64,000 nt of DNA from Combretum micranthum (lineage: Eukaryota; Streptophyta; Magnoliopsida; Myrtales; Combretaceae), in NCBI GenBank assembly GCA_024138025.1, contig JAMXBD010001587.1, positions 272,967 through 336,966 of the forward strand. Direction: 5' to 3'. The notes under the pieces are model-generated. The model was given only the letters and a program-made list of their open reading frames with translations. It was not told the origin of the DNA and made no database searches. The position numbers and the translations under genes are program-made. Below are positions 62,051 through 64,000 of the stretch, piece after piece. Each line of letters begins with the position of its first letter. Within the stretch, counting starts at the first letter, position 1.

Positions 62051-62464
62051 TAACCTAAGCATGTATCTTTATATAACATCTAAACCTCTGATACCATATT
62101 TATATATGACAGTTACTCAACATGGAGAAGTTACCTGTGGAAAATATAATTGTAATTATGATTTGTAATTAATTTCCTAATTTCTAGAACTAATTAAGGT
62201 TGTCCTCTTCAAAACAATATATCTATTTAATTTATATATGTTGGGTTGTTTTATTTACACATGCATCGCGGGTGCGTCGTCTGCTTGTATTCTTAATTTG
62301 TGTGCTACTTTATTTATTCTTAAAACTTTCCTATTATATTTGTTGAATACCATTATTATTACTATTGATTATTTTTATTCTATATATTTTATTCCAATAT
62401 AATTATTATTGGTTATTAATATTATTATTTTTGTTTATTTGTAAGAAATTTTCGGGATATTTCA

Positions 62465-62491
62465 TTTCCTCCGCCCCCCCCCTCCCCCCCA
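62465..62491 (-). other. polypurine tract next to the gypsy LTR
   Basis: On the minus strand, GGGGGGGAGGGGGGGGGCGG and then AGGAAA directly precede TGAAATATCCC. The homopolymer lengths may not be exact. Confidence 0.6.
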
Positions 62492-62529
62492 AGAAATTTC
62501 GTCCTTGAAAATTACATAACCACTTGTAA

Positions 62530-64000
62530 AAGTTAATATTTCATAATAAGTTTTAAATATTATTATATTTCATCTTTATATCTCTAATTTTTATGTTTTA
62601 CAAGTTTTTAATAGTTCTATTCTTTATAAAGTTGATATCTCATACGATTTAGCAAATATATATCATTAGGAACTAGTCTAGCAACTTCAAAACCTTCCAT
62701 ATACTTAACTTGATGAAACTTAGACTTGATAAAGACAACCAATGACTCAACTCGACTCGACTCAACTTAAGATGATAAACCATAGCATGACTTCAACTGA
62801 TAAGATACGACGACTTAATAAGGAAGGTTGTGCATTCGCCGTTCCATCCGAAATGTATACATTTGCCAACATGCGTATGAAATATATGATGTCCATAATC
62901 TTTTACTTAAACTTTTTCATTTATCATGATTTGATTTTTTTTTCTAAGATTCTCAATATATCAATTCTATAATTACGTTAGAATTTTGATCGACATAAAA
63001 TGTTTCCGTTAACCATTATTTACTCTATATTAAATTATCTCATTCTTTTATTATTTTTATAGCCTTATCGTGATCATTATTTTACTATGAAAACTAATAA
63101 TTACTCATCATCACTCAACTTTTTTTATTGAAATATTTTGGATTATATTTTGATGTTTGATTTTATGGTTTCTATTTTGACGATGTGTTAGATACATTAC
63201 ACGTTTTAGTCAACTTGAAGATATCAAGGTCAACTAGTAAATTTTAAGTATCAATTAGTATTTGTTTATTTATCTTCTTTTGCTTTTGTTTTGCTATTTT
63301 TCTTTGATTATTTGTTTAACCAATATTACCTTTAGTAGAAAGTTAGATAATCTCTATATATTGACCTTAACAAGAATATATGTAAGTCTTTCACTATTTA
63401 AAGTAAAGAGTTTTAGAAAATTGATAATTAAGTCATCTACATAATTTAATTTATAGATTAGGTGATTTGGGAATTTATGTCCAATTTAGAGTAAAATTGA
63501 TTATTGGACTTAATGAATTGGGTATAAGCTCAAAAGAATGGATTTTTAAGTTTTAACTAGGCTATTGAGCCTTTTAATTCCTATTTTGCACTATTATGTA
63601 TTTCAGTGATTTTAGATCCAAGAAGGTATATTTAAACCAATAGCTAATTTAATACTTGGAAATGAGTAATAGACTTAAATATTTTCAAATTGGACTCAAT
63701 TGGAAATATGTAAAGTGTCAAGCTCATATATTGGAATTCATGAAACCTAAATTTGGTAAATGGTTTGATTTTTAAGTCATAATGCTCTAAAGTTGCTAAG
63801 GAAAGCCTATTTAGAATCGATTAAACTCATTTAACAGTTTAGAGTTCCCTTGGACTTAAATTGTCATTAATCCCATCTTAACATTTAAAACTTAAGTTAG
63901 TCTTGCAATTATGTAGGTTCATTTAATTTATTTCAATTATGTGGACCTAAAATTAATAGCTAGGCCTATTCTAATCTATTATCAAAATAGGACATATCAC
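62530..64000. other. AT-rich sequence, nothing recognised
   Basis: If the neighbouring LTR is the 3' LTR of a minus-strand element, this stretch should hold its pol end. No pol or chromodomain wording is visible on either strand, so the interior is lost or replaced. Confidence 0.4.

Larger units (their letters stand above)
59232..62464 (-). repeat. probable Ty3/gypsy LTR, split by a hAT element
   Basis: On the minus strand it starts TGAAATATCCCGAAAATT at 62464, right after a purine tract. The tract in turn follows TTTCAAGGACGAAATTTCTT, a typical sequence just before the 3' LTR of plant chromoviruses. The other end reads GAGCGTGACA at 59232, like the solo LTR's GGGGCGTGACA. Joining these two ends into one LTR is inference. 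A PBS-like string at 62084-62095 offers another right-hand boundary. Confidence 0.45.

Overview
This is a nuclear segment of a flowering-plant (eudicot-type) genome. It is AT-rich, has GT-AG introns, TATA boxes of the TATAAATA type, plant Ty1/copia and Ty3/gypsy LTR retrotransposons, a Mutator-like element, a LINE tail and many short inverted-repeat elements. No bacterial, phage, organellar or CRISPR signal was seen, and I find no undescribed molecular system. The content is one host gene set in repeats of several ages.

Layout. Bases 1-3585 hold the 3' half of a decayed Sire-type copia element, with reverse transcriptase, RNase H, a tandem-repeat 3' region, a polypurine tract and the 3' LTR. 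It lies inside the gag of an opposite-strand Ty3/gypsy relic (about 3586-8917) that carries a DUF7745-like region and a coiled-coil region ahead of gag, and a long LTR. Bases 8918-17490 are non-coding, with an LTR-like block, small inverted-repeat elements and a diverged direct duplication. Bases 17490-20700 are a dead Mutator-like element carrying transposase remnants followed by a plant-mobile-domain (PMD) gene. Bases 20700-30660 hold repeat relics, among them a 1.44 kb element with long terminal inverted repeats.

The host gene runs from 31286 to 43330 on the plus strand. It is a ten-coding-exon homologue of the Arabidopsis membrane protein At3g27390. All splice sites and six exons are intact. 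Exons 2, 3, 4 and 7 each carry one 1-2 base deletion that breaks the frame. Introns 1 and 4 are enlarged by a non-autonomous LTR element, a SINE-like unit, a LINE tail and a 117-bp tandem duplication.

Bases 46100-58590 form a nest. An old copia element is interrupted first by a 3.3 kb solo LTR with target duplication ACCAT, and then in its integrase by a complete 4.8 kb copia element with 197/199-bp LTRs and target duplication CAATA. Bases 59232-62464 look like a minus-strand gypsy LTR split by an 864-bp hAT-type element. The remainder to 64000 is AT-rich and I recognise nothing in it.

Only the At3g27390-like gene is likely to be a working host gene, and only if its four frame breaks are sequence errors. 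All transposon reading frames seen carry stops or frameshifts.
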